Of a stretch of 64,000 nucleotides of DNA, positions 38,137-49,414 are shown in pieces. A program made the position numbers and the translations under genes. The stretch is from the NCBI GenBank assembly GCA_947683425.1, contig CANTUQ010000037.1, positions 7,394,501 to 7,458,500 of the forward strand, in the 5' to 3' direction. Source of the stretch: Excoecaria cochinchinensis. Lineage: Eukaryota > Streptophyta > Magnoliopsida > Malpighiales > Euphorbiaceae. How positions within the stretch are numbered: the stretch's first letter is position 1; each line of letters opens with the position of its first letter. The notes below the pieces were generated by a model. It searched no databases. It worked only from the letters and a program-made list of their open reading frames with translations, and was not told where the DNA came from.

Positions 38137-38251
38137 ATGATGTATCCAGATTCAACAATTATTCAATCAATAAAGAGGTTCCTTTTCATCTCTATGAATA
38201 AAGAGTTCTTTCCTTATTATTTGCAAACCATGCATATCACAACTTATATGC

Positions 38252-38605
38252 TAGGCTCGACATTCGTCCCGAGCCAAAAATGCGAAAGTTGGAACCCACT
38301 TCTTCACAGGTACAAAACAACCTTTAGGATCGATGTTATTCCCGATCCAAAAATACGGAACAACCTAAAAACAACTGTTAGGGTCGATGCAATTCCCGAT
38401 CCCAACATACGAAAAGTAGCAAACAGTCGACAGTTCGACCGTTAGGATCGACGATCATCCCGATCCGAAGATACGAAAATCACGAACTTTATGTCGATCT
38501 CGTCCGTTAAGATCTGCTATACTCCGATTCAAAGATACGGAACGTGCTCCCCTTGCACTGACTCGTTCGCTAGATTCGACACTTATCCCGAATCCAAGAT
38601 GCGAG
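38252..38605 (+). repeat. Six hairpin repeats (TAGGATCG - 10 nt - CGATCC) after Tat-B pol
   Basis: Units start at about 38252, 38325, 38389, 38442, 38508 and 38571. Each reads TA + 6-nt arm + 10-nt loop ending TCC (or similar) + complementary arm + NAANATNCG. Arms are GGCTCG/CGAGCC, GGATCG/CGATCC, GGGTCG/CGATCC (one G-T pair), GGATCG/CGATCC, a broken one, and GATTCG/CGAATC. Spacing varies from 53 to 73 bp. Confidence 0.9.
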
Positions 38606-38610
38606 TAGTA

Positions 38611-39068
38611 TAGTTAGACTAAGGCAAACGTTTCTCCCAAGACAAGTGTTGTGCAATGGTCACGAACCAGAATGCACATCAAACACTAACTTGACGAACG
38701 AAACTATTCGCCTGATTCTAAGTCTAACTTAAGAGTTGTTCCATATGGCTGACTGATCATGTACTCTAAACCAAATTGGGCAAATGAGTCACTGGACTCA
38801 ACAAAATATTCCAATTCAGGAAGCATATGAGATTCATTAATATGTTTCAATTTAGCAATTCATATATGTCTTAGCAAGCTATATTTGAACTTAGCAAATT
38901 TTATACAATTTTACAAGTTATTTGAAGATCTGCGAATAGATAACTATGGAAGTTTGCAAATTATGCAAAATTTATCATTTATTCAAATGAATTGTATATA
39001 GTACAAATCTATAGAAATCAGTACAACGAACGAAGTATACAAGAGCAAAACTAATCTAAGTTTCTATG
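38611..39068. other. Tat-B noncoding spacer
   Basis: About 450 bp between the hairpin repeats and the 3' end of the antisense gene; AT-rich, no gene or clear repeat seen. Confidence 0.5.
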
Positions 39069-40460
39069 CTAAGTATCTACATTTACAACTTCTACGTTGC
39101 CAGAAGGATCGGTAGGTGGTTCCACATTTGGCTCGGTTAAAACCTGAGAAGGGTTGGAGGCAGGCTGGGAAGGTTTGACTACCCCTTCGGAGACAGGCAC
39201 AGCCAATGGAGGCGCTCCAGTTTTGGCTCCAAGTGATGTGTCTTCACGAACCTCGAGCAAAGTAACCTGCTCTGTAGCTCCCCCTCTAGGAGCATCTCCT
39301 TCATCGTCACTTGATAGTGGATAGGGCAAAGCCGTTGGGTCCTCCATCCAGTTGAGGTCAGCGTCAGGAAAGCACCTCCTAGTCTCATAGATCAGCCGAG
39401 ATAACAGCTTCACCTGAGCCTCGCCCAGTTGATCGAGCAGTTGTTCCTCTCGAGAGGTGAGCTCCTCTTCAAGCCTCTTCTCCCAGGCTATCTCTTTACT
39501 CGCCAACATGGTGCGCAGCTGGTCGCACTCCGCAATAGCCTGGTCTCTCTCCTCCAACGCCTTGGCCTTCTCAGCGCCTAGAAGCTTGCACTCGCCGCCC
39601 AGTAGGGTCGCCTCTTCCTCGAATTTTTGGCACTGAGCACTGTCAGCTATCAGGCGTGCCACTTCACCCTTTAGCCGATCGACCTCGATGAGCTGCAACT
39701 CAAGCTCTTGGGCATGCCGAGTGGCCTCCTTCCTTGTATCCACCACCTCTCCACTGAGAGCAGAGGCGTCTTTTTGGAGGTCTGATACCTTAAGGCGAAG
39801 GGCAAAGTTCTCTTTCTGAATAGCTTCACACTGGGCAATCGCCTTCCCCCTCGCCTTGGCGGCCTCTTTTGCTCTCGCTTCCAAAAGGCTACCCACACCG
39901 TGCAAATGCTGACCCCTCTTGATCAACTACAAGAACAGGAAAATAGTAACATCAGCAAAGGCAACTTTTGCTAATTTTCAGGCAAAATGAATTGAAGTGG
40001 CCTAATCTCACCTCCAGGGCTTGCTGGTTAAATAAATTGAGCTCCCGGACGAGCAAGCTAGGATCCCCCATGACCTTGAAGTCATCCTCTTGCAGGATCC
40101 CCCGACAGAGAAAACTGGCAACTGCATTATCACTCGTTGACCAGTCACCGCCGAAGTTCTCCTTCAAGAGCACCAGTCGCCCGTTTGATCGTCGAGTCGG
40201 CTCGCTCGGAACAACAGCCTTACCTTTGGCCGCCACTTCAGCAGCCCTCTTCTTGGCGGCCTCCTCAGCCTACTTTCGTGCGGCCTCGTTCAGCCGTGCC
40301 GGTCTTCCCTGGGCCATCTCCCTCAAATTTTGAATATCGGGAAGACGGACAGCCCCAGGCACCTCTTCCTCATCCGATTCATCCTGGAGAACCATCTTTC
40401 GGCGGGGAAGGGCTTGGTCCCCTACTTTCGGAGGAGGAACCGATCGGATCTTCCATTTAA
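39069..40460 (-). pseudogene. Tat-B antisense accessory gene (exons 2 and 3 remnants)
   Basis: Same gene as the one at 61693-64000. Last exon: 39926-39069, open, coiled-coil-like (LEARAKEAAKARGKA, EVARLIADSAQ), then AQVKLLSRLIYETRRCFPD and DLNWMEDP, ending NVEVVNVDT. The preceding exon runs down to 40012 (CTGGAG|GTGAGA donor); the intron is 40011-39927 (85 nt) with TTGTAG acceptor, phase 0. Within that exon are LPRRKMVLQDESDEEE, RPARLNEAARK, a TAG (about 40270), then AEEAAKKRAAEV and LKENFGGDWS. The PF04195-like first exon is missing; the 3' LTR end follows. Broken by the stop and deletion. Confidence 0.8.
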
Positions 40461-40571
40461 TTAATTTCGGATCTTTCTTTTGCAGGATCTACTCATCCGA
40501 TCGGATCTTCCGCTACAGACAAGCTAACTCTCCTTCTACTCGATAAAGACATTCTGCGCTTTATCAATTAT

Positions 40572-41105
40572 CCTCATTGTTGTTCATATATTATTATTGT
40601 TTTTTTATTTATCATGTTTTAACATGTTATATTTATTTTATTTCTTATTATTCTTACATGTTTATTTGATTGTTCATATTTCTTGGTTGTTATTGTGCTT
40701 TATTATTATTATTATTGTAATTACTACCATCATTAGTATTAGTATTATTTTTATTACTCTTATTTATTATTTTTATTCATTATTATTCATATCTTCACAC
40801 ATATTGAATTTATTATTATGATTTTTATTTTATGCATGCTGAATTTTATATTTATTTATATTTATATTCTTATGTATGTTAAGTTCTATTGTTATTATTT
40901 TATGTTTTTTATGCATGTTAAATTGTTAATTGATTAATTTGCACATTTTTATTATGTCATTTAATTAATTTGTCACACATGATGCACCCTTATTGGCTTC
41001 ATTTTGTTTTTTTTGTGTTGTATGATTAAATTCATTTTTTATTACTAACATTACTTTTATTTGTTTTTCTTTTATTTTCAATACTTATTTTTATGTGCGA
41101 GTATT
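40572..41105 (+). repeat. 3' LTR of Ogr-4, right part after Tat-B
   Basis: CCTCATTGTTGTTCATATA onward matches 25151-25685 almost base for base, up to TATGTGCGAGTATT (about 41105), where similarity to the Ogr-4 5' LTR stops. Confidence 0.85.
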
Positions 41106-41459
41106 GCTTTTGAATACTTGCAATGCGCTTTTAATTAAATGCATCAATCGCATGAGATAAGAGATGGGATTTTAGGAAGTTAAGCATAAATAAGAGTGAA
41201 GTTCCAAACACCAATCTCTGGTCTACACCAATAAGAGGTTAGAGACCTTTTTCAATTTCTTGTAAATTGGGTAGCGACTCTAAAATACCTCAAACGTGCC
41301 TAAAGGCGTCGTGATGCTAGATGATCCTTCCCAATATTCTATTGGGAAAGAGGCATCCAAGATGTCTCATGTCACCCAAGATCAAAACACGCGAACCAAT
41401 CTCTCGAATCCTAAAAGCGGGTTCAAAAAGGGCCTTTCCCAAGTTCAGCGCGCGTCACA
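41106..41459 (+). repeat. LTR 3' end of the Ogr-3 subtype fused to the Ogr-4 LTR
   Basis: This stretch (GCATAAATAAGAGTGAAGTTCC, GGTAGCGACTCTAAAATACC, GCGCGCGTCACA) matches 21065-21448 and 43985-44346 rather than 25690-26608. The composite LTR (35783-41459 without Tat-B, about 2.1 kb) is thus a mosaic of two subtypes. Confidence 0.8.
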
Positions 41460-41468
41460 GGGGGCAAC
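41460..41468 (+). other. Primer-site/polypurine-tract fusion, 9 bp
   Basis: Between the LTR end CGCGTCACA and the next LTR start TGTAAACACC lie only GGGGGCAAC. The first G matches the base after an LTR, and GGGGGCAAC matches the end of the polypurine tract at 35774-35782. The internal region of an element has been deleted almost completely. Confidence 0.85.
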
Positions 41469-42936
41469 TGTAAACACCAGGTCCCGAGACGGTCCAAGAT
41501 CAAGATTACCCAATGATAAAAATAAATACTAATTTATAAGAAAGAAAGTAGGAATTGATCATTTTTTGTCAAATTCTTTTATTTATTTCAAAATATTTTT
41601 AAATTTTTTATCTTTATCTTTATTTTTATTTTTATTTTTTATTTTTATTTGTATCTTTATTTTTATATTTATTGGCATTTTTAATTTTTATTTTCTGAAA
41701 AAAAAAAGAAATTTAAAAAAAAAATTCGGCAGTCACGGGAGCTGCCTGGACGCAGCACGCGCGTTGCCCCGCGTACGGGCACGTCTCCCCTCGCCCTTCT
41801 CTCCCAGTTCTGCCCGATTCCCCCGATTTTCGCCGAAAATCGATTTTTTGACATTTTTTGGGTAAAAATGTTTTTTTATGGGATTTTTCAGGATTTTATT
41901 GAATTTTGACAAATATTAGTCGAATTTTGTGGGTGTTAAAAGTCAAAAAATAATAATAAAAATATTAATTGTAAAAATTTGACTTTTAGGATTTATTTTT
42001 GAATTTTTGGTATTTTTTGTTGAAATTGGGGAATGTTTACCTTTGAAAAAAATCTGGAGGACTTGATTGGTGGAGGGATGAAGTTTTAAAAGGATAATTC
42101 TTCATTTTTGAGAGAGGAAGAAAGGATGGATTTTTTTTGCTAAAAAAATTTTTCTTAGGGAATTGATATTTTTCTAAGGGATTTTTGAGAGATTGAGAAA
42201 GAAATAATACAACTTATTTTCTTTAGAGATTAAAAAAATTCTTCTTGAAATTTCTTTCTTGTTGTTCTTAAGATCAAAAATTCTCTTCTTTGATTTCTCT
42301 TAAGATCAAAAATTCTCTTCTTTGATTTATTCATTTCTTTTTTTAGATCTAAATATTTTCTTCTTTGATTTTATTTTAAGTTTTCATAAATCTAAAAATA
42401 TTTGTTAAGATTGGATTAACTTGAGAAAGGAAAATTCATTTCCTTAACTTGGGTTTTCTCATCAAATTAAAATAACAAATACAAAAAATATCAGTTTTAA
42501 TTTTTGGTGTTCTTGAGTTTTTTTGAGATAAAAATTTAAGATTTTCTTGAATATTTTCGAGTTTATTCTTGAATCTTGACAAAGAGAATAGATCGAGACA
42601 TCTTTCTTACATATTATACATTCTGAGGGTAAAGATTTTTGGATCCATTTTTTCTATCTCATTTCATTTTATGTATGTTAGTTTATTTATTTTTTTCTTG
42701 CATTGATAAATATGTGTTTTTAAGTTGAGATTTATTTTTTTAGCATGAGTTTTCAATCTTTATTTTGTTTTTGGTATGAAAATGGATAAATATATATTAT
42801 TTTAGGTTTTAAAAATTAGATTTATTGATTTCCTCTTTGTTGGGTATGATTTTTGTGGTAATCATTTTTAAGTTTGAATATTATTTTCTATTACATTTTT
42901 ATTTACTTTCCTCTTGTTTATTTATTTAATTTCATT

Positions 42937-42971
<35 letters not shown>

Positions 42972-43082
42972 GTTGTTGTTGTTGTTGTTGTTGTTATTAT
43001 TATTATTTTTGTTGTTGTTGTTATTAGTATTATTATTTTCATTATTGTCATTATATTTCGCACGGTGTTATTTCATGATTTA

Positions 43083-43120
<38 letters not shown>

Positions 43121-44346
43121 ACTTTGCATGATTTTTTAATTATTGTTTTTTTATGTGTGATGTTCGTATATTAAATTAATGTATTTAATTTGACTTATTT
43201 TATATTCTATTGGTGTATTAATTTTATACTAGATTTCCTTTAATTTTATTTTTAATTGTTTTGGAATTATTGGTAATATTTTTTTATTGTTGTTTTTTTT
43301 ATTGGGGCTAAAAATGTCGTGCTTTTTTTTAGCATCGCCATGACCAAACGAAGGGGTCGTGATGCGTAGGAATTTACATCACTTGGGTGAGACCTTTCCT
43401 ATCTCTATTTATATGATTGTATTTGTTTGTAAATAAAATAGTTTATTTTATACGCGTGTCAAATAAAAAATCACAAAAATATTTTGTACGACAAAATTGG
43501 GATTTTTATAATAAATTGGGACCAATGTCCTACATTTTAGCTAAGAAATGCAAAAATATCGCGGACTAAAACGAAGAGTTGATTTTATTAAAAATGGGAT
43601 CACTCATCCCGATTTTCACGACAAATAACAAAAATAACTCTTCGATTCATTTTTAAGTGAGTATGAAAAAACCAATGATCCTAAACCGAATAAATATTCC
43701 GATTTATGTATGTTACCATTTTGATTGATTTTGTGTGATTGTTTAATTTTATATCTTGTGGGCCATTGTAATTAATTATTTTTTGGAAAATTTTATTTTC
43801 TTTCACTTGGGGATTGTATTCTGTCCCGATTTTCATTTTTAATCTTATTCAGCTTTTCTTTCATTTGGGGGATTGTATTTGTCCCAATTTCTCTTTTGTA
43901 AATGGAGTGGCTTTGTGTGTTTACCGCTTTATTTACCGTTTTATTTATCGTTTTATTTACAACTTTCTTTTACCATTTTCTCAATGCTTGAAATGCGCCT
44001 TAAATACAATGCATCAAATCACGTGAGGAGAGAGATGAAATTTCATAATCTAAAAACTCCCTTATATTTAACCAAAGCATAAATAAGAGTGAAGTTCCGA
44101 ACACCTTCTCTAGTTTAGACCATAGAGGTTAGATGGCCTTTCCTAATTTCTTGTAAATTGGGTGGCGACTCCAAAATACCTTAAAGGTGCCTAAATACTT
44201 TATGGGACTAGATGAACTTTCCAATGTTTTATTGGGTAAGAAATTCCAAAATGTCTCATGTTGTCCAAGATCAAAGGACGCGAACCAATCCCTCGAGCCC
44301 TAAAAATGGGTCTCGACTATAAGGGCCAGGTTCGGCGCGCGTCACA
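41469..44346 (+). repeat. 3' LTR of Ogr-3 (2878 bp)
   Basis: TGTAAACACCAGGTCCCG to GCGCGCGTCACA, then the target duplication CATGG. Closely matches 18627-21448, for example the GTTTATTCTTGAATTTTGA region (19705 vs 42555). It has longer ATT and GTT runs at about 42938-43025 and 43085-43115. Internal TGGCGACTCCA at 44163-44173. Confidence 0.9.
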
Positions 44347-44351
44347 CATGG

Positions 44352-46117
44352 CAACCTGCAACTGGTGTAGAACCAAAAATCGAAGCATCAAAATTTCAAA
44401 AAGCAAAGTGTCTCGATAATAAAGGACGAGGAACGAAACGAAGACCATTAAATGCATCAGTTATCTAGGAAACGAAATGACGTCGTAACGGACGAACGTT
44501 CGGGTCAAATGGATCGGCTGAAAGAAACCTTTTGACAAGACCGATCTGACATATTATTCATTTCATTCGATCGGACCCCTTCTTCAAGGGGTACAATTGA
44601 CTAAACAAAATGTTATCTTCTATTGGGTTAAGATAAAGCCCGAACTAAGGCTTATCGACGCCTAAGACTAATGCCTAAGCTTGGCAAATGCACACAGAGA
44701 CCAAAATCTACTTGTGGATCCAATCGAACTGACCAGAAAGGGGCAAACGCCATCATCATGCATTAAAACTGAGAAGAGGTTTCATCCTCTAAAATAAAAA
44801 GCCCAGCAATACCAAGCCTTTGCACAATGTACGGTTGGATGACTGATTCTATGTAAGAATAAGGTCTTTGGTACTAAAGGAAAAAAGCATCGTCAGTTTG
44901 ATCAGAACTAACCTAATTGCAACTCCTGAGAAGTCCAAAGGACCTTCGAAGGACGAGATGGCCAAAACACTTCGATTGGATAACATAAACAAGAAAGTAG
45001 TAATCACCTGCAGAAAAATAAAGAAATTCGCTCTTGAGAAACGGGATTCCAACCCAAAGATGGATAAAGAAAGCGATCTGATTTTGAATAAATGATCAAA
45101 GAAACCAAAATGGATAATTATCTTCGAATTTTAAAAATCCACGGGATTTTATTAATACTTGCTGGTGATGATTTTCGAATCGATATAAAGGATAATTCGT
45201 TAATACCGATCGAGGTCATCCGATCGGATTTGATTTCAAAGGATTAATATGCTTTGGTACCAGAATTGATTATGCTCCCCGATAGGGTTATTAACTTAGT
45301 TTGATTCAAAAGAAAGGAAAATAAGAGCAAATGAGCATATAGTATTCACGTGCAAAAATAAAAAGAAATCAATAGTGAATTAGAAGTTGAGAATTTTATT
45401 AACATCTTCAAAACACATGAAGAAATATAAATTTTTATTACTATCTAAACACCATGGCACAGATCGGGCACGACATTTTTGAAATAAGGCACCACGCCTA
45501 CCAGGATGGTTCAGAAATATCTAGTTTGCTAGCTTTTGCATCTTCCTACAAATGCCTGGAATCTGCTATCCTGCCCCTGTTCAGCTCTAATTTCACCTAG
45601 CGGTGAAAAATGAAAAGTAAGGAGGAAAAGATGGAAAATGGAGAAGGAAATCGAAAAACTGACTCTGATTTGAGGGCATAGAGCACCCTGCCTCAGATTT
45701 TATTTCATCGGACATAAAGAAGCTCAGTGGTCTAAAGCCCACACTTCCCTCTGTCAAAAAGACGGAAAAAACATAAACAAGAAAAGTTTCAAATGTTTAA
45801 AAAACTCCATGAGAAAAATAGATACATAAGGAAAAGAAATTTGAAAAATGCTTGAAAAAACAAGCAGTAGAAAAAATCACCTATTTATACGGTGAAAACT
45901 TCCTCTATGAAAAGGGAAGCTGAAAAGGCTTAGGCCACATAGCGGTCAGGAGAAGCTGAAAAGACGTAACGATTTTAACAAATAGTCACCATAATAAACG
46001 TGTCAGACGAAATGTCTATCAATTAATACACCAAAAAAAAAGGGCATCACCATCGATAAACATGCAACTGGAGGTCCCCGATCGACTTTCGATCGAGACC
46101 GTTTGAAGGGGGACAAA
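44352..46117 (+). mobile_element. Tat-C tail, right part, up to its 3' LTR
   Basis: Continues Tat-C after the CATGG duplication. No gene is supported; the short frame 44868-45095 and its complement show no domain. 45340-45910 is a diverged direct copy of 18040-18600. TTTGAAGGGGGACAAA (46102-46117) is a plausible polypurine tract. A second polypurine-like GGGGTAC followed by TGACTAAACAAAATG at about 44588-44612 may be the trace of another Tat LTR start, which would make this two tails in tandem. Confidence 0.5.
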
Positions 46118-46538
46118 AGATAATACTCAAATTATCATTTTTCTTTGAACCCAATTTAATCTTAGTTCAAGGCCCAAGTTAGGCCCAAAATCAGAAGGCC
46201 CAAAGTATGACACAAGAGAAAGTCAGCAAATCCTCACACGGCACGTTCGATCGGATTTACCGGACAAGACCCCTGCTTATCTACTGACACGCTCCAACAC
46301 CATGCCCTCTTATCTACCATCTGTAAAATTACTGCCTATAAATACGTTGAAGGTAAAGGCTCAGGTAACACACATGAGACATTCTCTCTATATTTTCTTT
46401 TTCTAAGTCACATACTGATTTAAGTTTCTGAGTGTTAACGTTCGGTCCGATCGGGCTAGCCTTTTTACAGATTTGATGCCACTGCCAGCCCGATCGGTTC
46501 AGTCTTTACTTCTCATTCTGATATCCCAAGGATTATCA
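46118..46538 (+). repeat. Tat-type LTR (421 bp), 3' LTR of Tat-C
   Basis: Starts AGATAATACTCAAATTATCATTT, aligned with TGATAACACAGC and ATCATTTGAC of the Tat-D LTR, so TG has become AG. Ends CAAGGATTATCA. Shared inner blocks: CTAAG, then TTTAAGTTTCTGAGTG and GGTCCGATCGGGC (about 46410-46460), against AGCTTCGGAGTGCTC and GGTCCGACCGGGC at 55285-55320. TATAAAT at 46337-46343 is a candidate TATA box. The 5' partner was not found. Confidence 0.7.
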
Positions 46539-47225
46539 ATTATTTTTAAGGCTTGTTTAAAAGTAAATGGGTCTTAATTTTTAAATTTTTGTTTAGTTTA
46601 AAATATTTGAAAACTGTATTTTATTGGTTGAATCTTAATTTTTAAAACTGGATCAAGTTATTGTATGTTTATGGATTTATAGTTAAATAAAATTAGAGTA
46701 GCTATCTATTATCAATTTTTTTCAATTAGATCGGCCAGCTTGATTTTCAAAACATTGTTTGTAATTAAAAGTTAGCATGGACTGATTAATAAGTGCATAA
46801 TTTATTTTAAATTCAGTCCATTAATGTCAATTTTTCTAAATTAAAGTCTAAATACAGTTCATTAACAATTATCAGTTAACCATAAAAAAAATTAAACATA
46901 TTCTATTCTAATTATTCTAAACTTCATAAATATTAATTTATCAGTTATCTACTTTTTAAGGTTATGTAAGAATATAAATACATGTGAAAATTACCCTTAT
47001 ACCTATATATGTGTGTGTGTAAAACTACATATAAAGTCGGTTAATCATTAACAACCAGTTAACTGGATATTTAAGACCAAATCTAAATTCATTAACCATA
47101 ATTTTAAAAATTAAAATTCATGTTCACGTCTAATCGAACTGATTAACCTTTAAAATCGATCTTAATTCTATTTTTTTAATTCGATGTAATGATTTCTTAG
47201 TTTTTTTTCACACTACTTATAGTAA
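46539..47225. other. Intergenic, nothing recognised
   Basis: AT-rich sequence without a supported frame, RNA gene or repeat. Confidence 0.5.
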
Positions 47226-47405
47226 GTTGGAGTGTGCATAACCGAATCAAAATCGAAAAACGAACAAAACAGACTTTGGTATGTTTGGTTTGGTTTGGTT
47301 TTTCGGTTCGTTCATTTTTTAATCGAAATTAAAATTCCGATAGTTCGGTTTTTAAAATTTTAAAACTAAAGAAACCGAAATGACCGAACTATATAAACCT
47401 CACTG

Positions 47406-47498
<93 letters not shown>
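47406..47498. repeat. (TA)n microsatellite, about 46 units
   Basis: Uninterrupted TA run inside the hAT-like element; Tyr-Ile frames through it are artefacts. Confidence 0.95.
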
Positions 47499-47499
<1 letters not shown>

Positions 47500-47624
47500 C
47501 CGACACGGTAAACAAATCCTGATTTCCGGTGACCCAGGAGCAACGGAGACTGCGTGAGGAAGGGAGGGAGTGTGGGGGCGAGCATCGGCAGCTCGGGGGA
47601 GGGGGGTGACCGGCGAGAACCAGA

Positions 47625-47810
47625 TCTGCCGAGAGAGAGGGAGGGAGGGAGAGAGAGAAGGGGAGAGAAAGAGAGAGGGAGAGAAAGGGAGGGCGAGAGA
47701 GAAGGGGACGGCGGCGAGCTCCAATCGGCGATACAAGAAGTAAAGGAGATGAAGAAGCAGAGGAGAGGAGGAAGTAGAGGAGAGAGAGAGAGAGAGAATG
47801 AGAGAGACTG
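47625..47810 (+). repeat. Purine-rich GA tract
   Basis: GAGAGG/GAGGGA runs give Arg/Glu-rich and Ser/Leu/Pro-rich frames on the two strands; low-complexity DNA rather than a gene. Confidence 0.85.
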
Positions 47811-48019
47811 AAAGTGATAGAATGAGAGTTTTATATTATTATTTTCATTTGGTACAAGAAATCATTTGGATCGAATCTAACCGATCGAAATTATTTCGAT
47901 TTATTTGGTTTCGTTCCTAATAATTTTGATATACGATTCTGTTCTAAAAATTATTAAAATTCAATTTTCGGTCTGTTCAGTTCGGTTCAAAACTGAACCG
48001 ATCATTTGCACACCCCCTA

Positions 48020-49414
48020 ATAGTAATAATATACTTTTTGGTTTTTTAGTATGGGAGTTCGATTTGGATTTAATCTCATTTTTAACAATAAATATGCCTC
48101 CATTTTTTTAACTAACCGTTTGTCATATAAAAAAAATAAAAATAATTTAAAGGTGTTAAAAACGATATGTTAGCTTTATTTTTATTATTGTTATTACTAT
48201 TTTGACAATTATATTGTTAAAATGGAAATAATTAAATTAAATTTTAATCAATTAAAAAAATAATTAGTTTATCATCTATTTCAACTAGTTTAATCCGTTT
48301 TTATCTCTTTATTATGACAGTAATTGAGAATGATGATGGTGACGATGGAACATCACATCTCCGCCGTCAAAATGTCTGCGTCATTCCCGATTTCTACAGA
48401 AATCACACGGCTGAGGATCATTTCTAAACGGATAGAATTGGAGTGTGGATAAGCAAGCAGCAAATATCCTCTCCGTAACTTAATTTCTTCTTCTTCTTCT
48501 TCTCCTCCTTCCGATGAGCCACTCTTTGTTTTGTTTTTGAGCCACTTGGTGTCTTGAATATTGAATATACATGCGCAGTAGCTATCACATAAATTCAAAC
48601 AATACATCCAAATCTATATTTTTATTTTCCTTTACATTCTGCAATATTAAATATTCTAAATTGTTAATGACTATTATTTTAATTTATCAGAATTCGAATT
48701 CTACTATTTTCACCGTAAAAAAAAATAAAACTTTTCAAAACACATTAACGTAATGGTAATTATCTTTATAAATGAAGAAATTACTGAAAATTTTCAAATA
48801 CATAGTTCATAATTCAATTTTTTTTATATCGGTAATGCACGGAAATTATTCTTTTTCAAATATATAATTGATAATTTATTTTTTATAATTAAATAAAAAT
48901 TAATTTATAAATTTTTTTAGGATTAAATTGTAGTCCTGACTCCTGAACAATTACACACAATCTGACCACTGTATGGGTTTATTAATACGAGGATATGGGA
49001 ATCTTTTTTGTCAATAATACGAGAATATGAGATTATTCATAATTAATATGATGATATGGGATTTTTTTTTTTATTATTAATACGGGGATATGATTATTAA
49101 TATTAAGTTACTTGGATTTCAAGTTGAGTATCCATTGTGTTGAGGATGAAAATTTGTTTTGATTTAAAACAATTTCAAAAACTCAAATTACCAAAGATTA
49201 ATACAAATTTTCATAATACCCAAATAATTGCTAAAATATAATTTTCCCAAATATTTAACCAAGTGGCCAAAGACATGCTACCTGTTATCATGTGCAAAAT
49301 ATCACATTAAACACTGATTTAGCAACCGATTTATGCTATTCTTTGACTAATTAGTAGTAAAAGTAAAGTTTATAATTGAGCGGGTCACCTTTAAATTTCA
49401 ACAATTGAAAATAC
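48020..49414. other. Intergenic, nothing firmly recognised
   Basis: AT-rich. A moderately GC stretch at 48330-48550 holds a 39-codon plus-strand frame starting at about 48331 and a CTT microsatellite (about 48487-48506). The composition is gene-like, but there is no recognisable domain, so no gene is called. Confidence 0.4.

Larger units (their letters stand above)
37015..40566 (+). mobile_element. Tat-B: internally deleted Tat element nested in the Ogr-4 3' LTR
   Basis: Begins TGATAGCATC and ends CTTTATCA, flanked by ATTAT on both sides (37010-37014 and 40567-40571). The empty site is visible in the 5' LTR of Ogr-4 (ATGATTATCATTATCCTCATT, about 25135-25156). Only about 10 bp of the 5' LTR start remain before integrase sequence, and about 100 bp of the 3' LTR end (about 40468-40566), which resembles the last part of the Tat-D LTR (ATCCGATCGGATC..AAAGACATT..TTTATCA). 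Gag, protease, RT and both RNase H domains are gone. Confidence 0.85.
47226..48019. mobile_element. Non-autonomous hAT-like transposon (about 794 bp)
   Basis: Ends are GTTGGAGTGTGCA and, on the other strand, TAGGGGGTGTGCA, like the TAGGGGTGTGCAAA ends of plant hAT elements. ATAGTAA lies directly outside each end (47219-47225 and 48020-48026), a 7-bp match consistent with the 8-bp hAT duplication with one change. Subterminal CGGTT/CCGAA repeats are dense. Inside are (TA)n at 47406-47498 and a GA-rich tract at 47625-47810. No transposase. Confidence 0.75.

Noticed and set aside
47389..47811. Frames through the TA and GA runs
   Set aside because: Low-complexity translation inside a hAT-like element.
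48331..48447. Short plus-strand frame and overlapping 84-codon minus-strand frame
   Set aside because: Gene-like base composition, but no recognisable domain, splice context or homologue in the window; not enough to call a gene.
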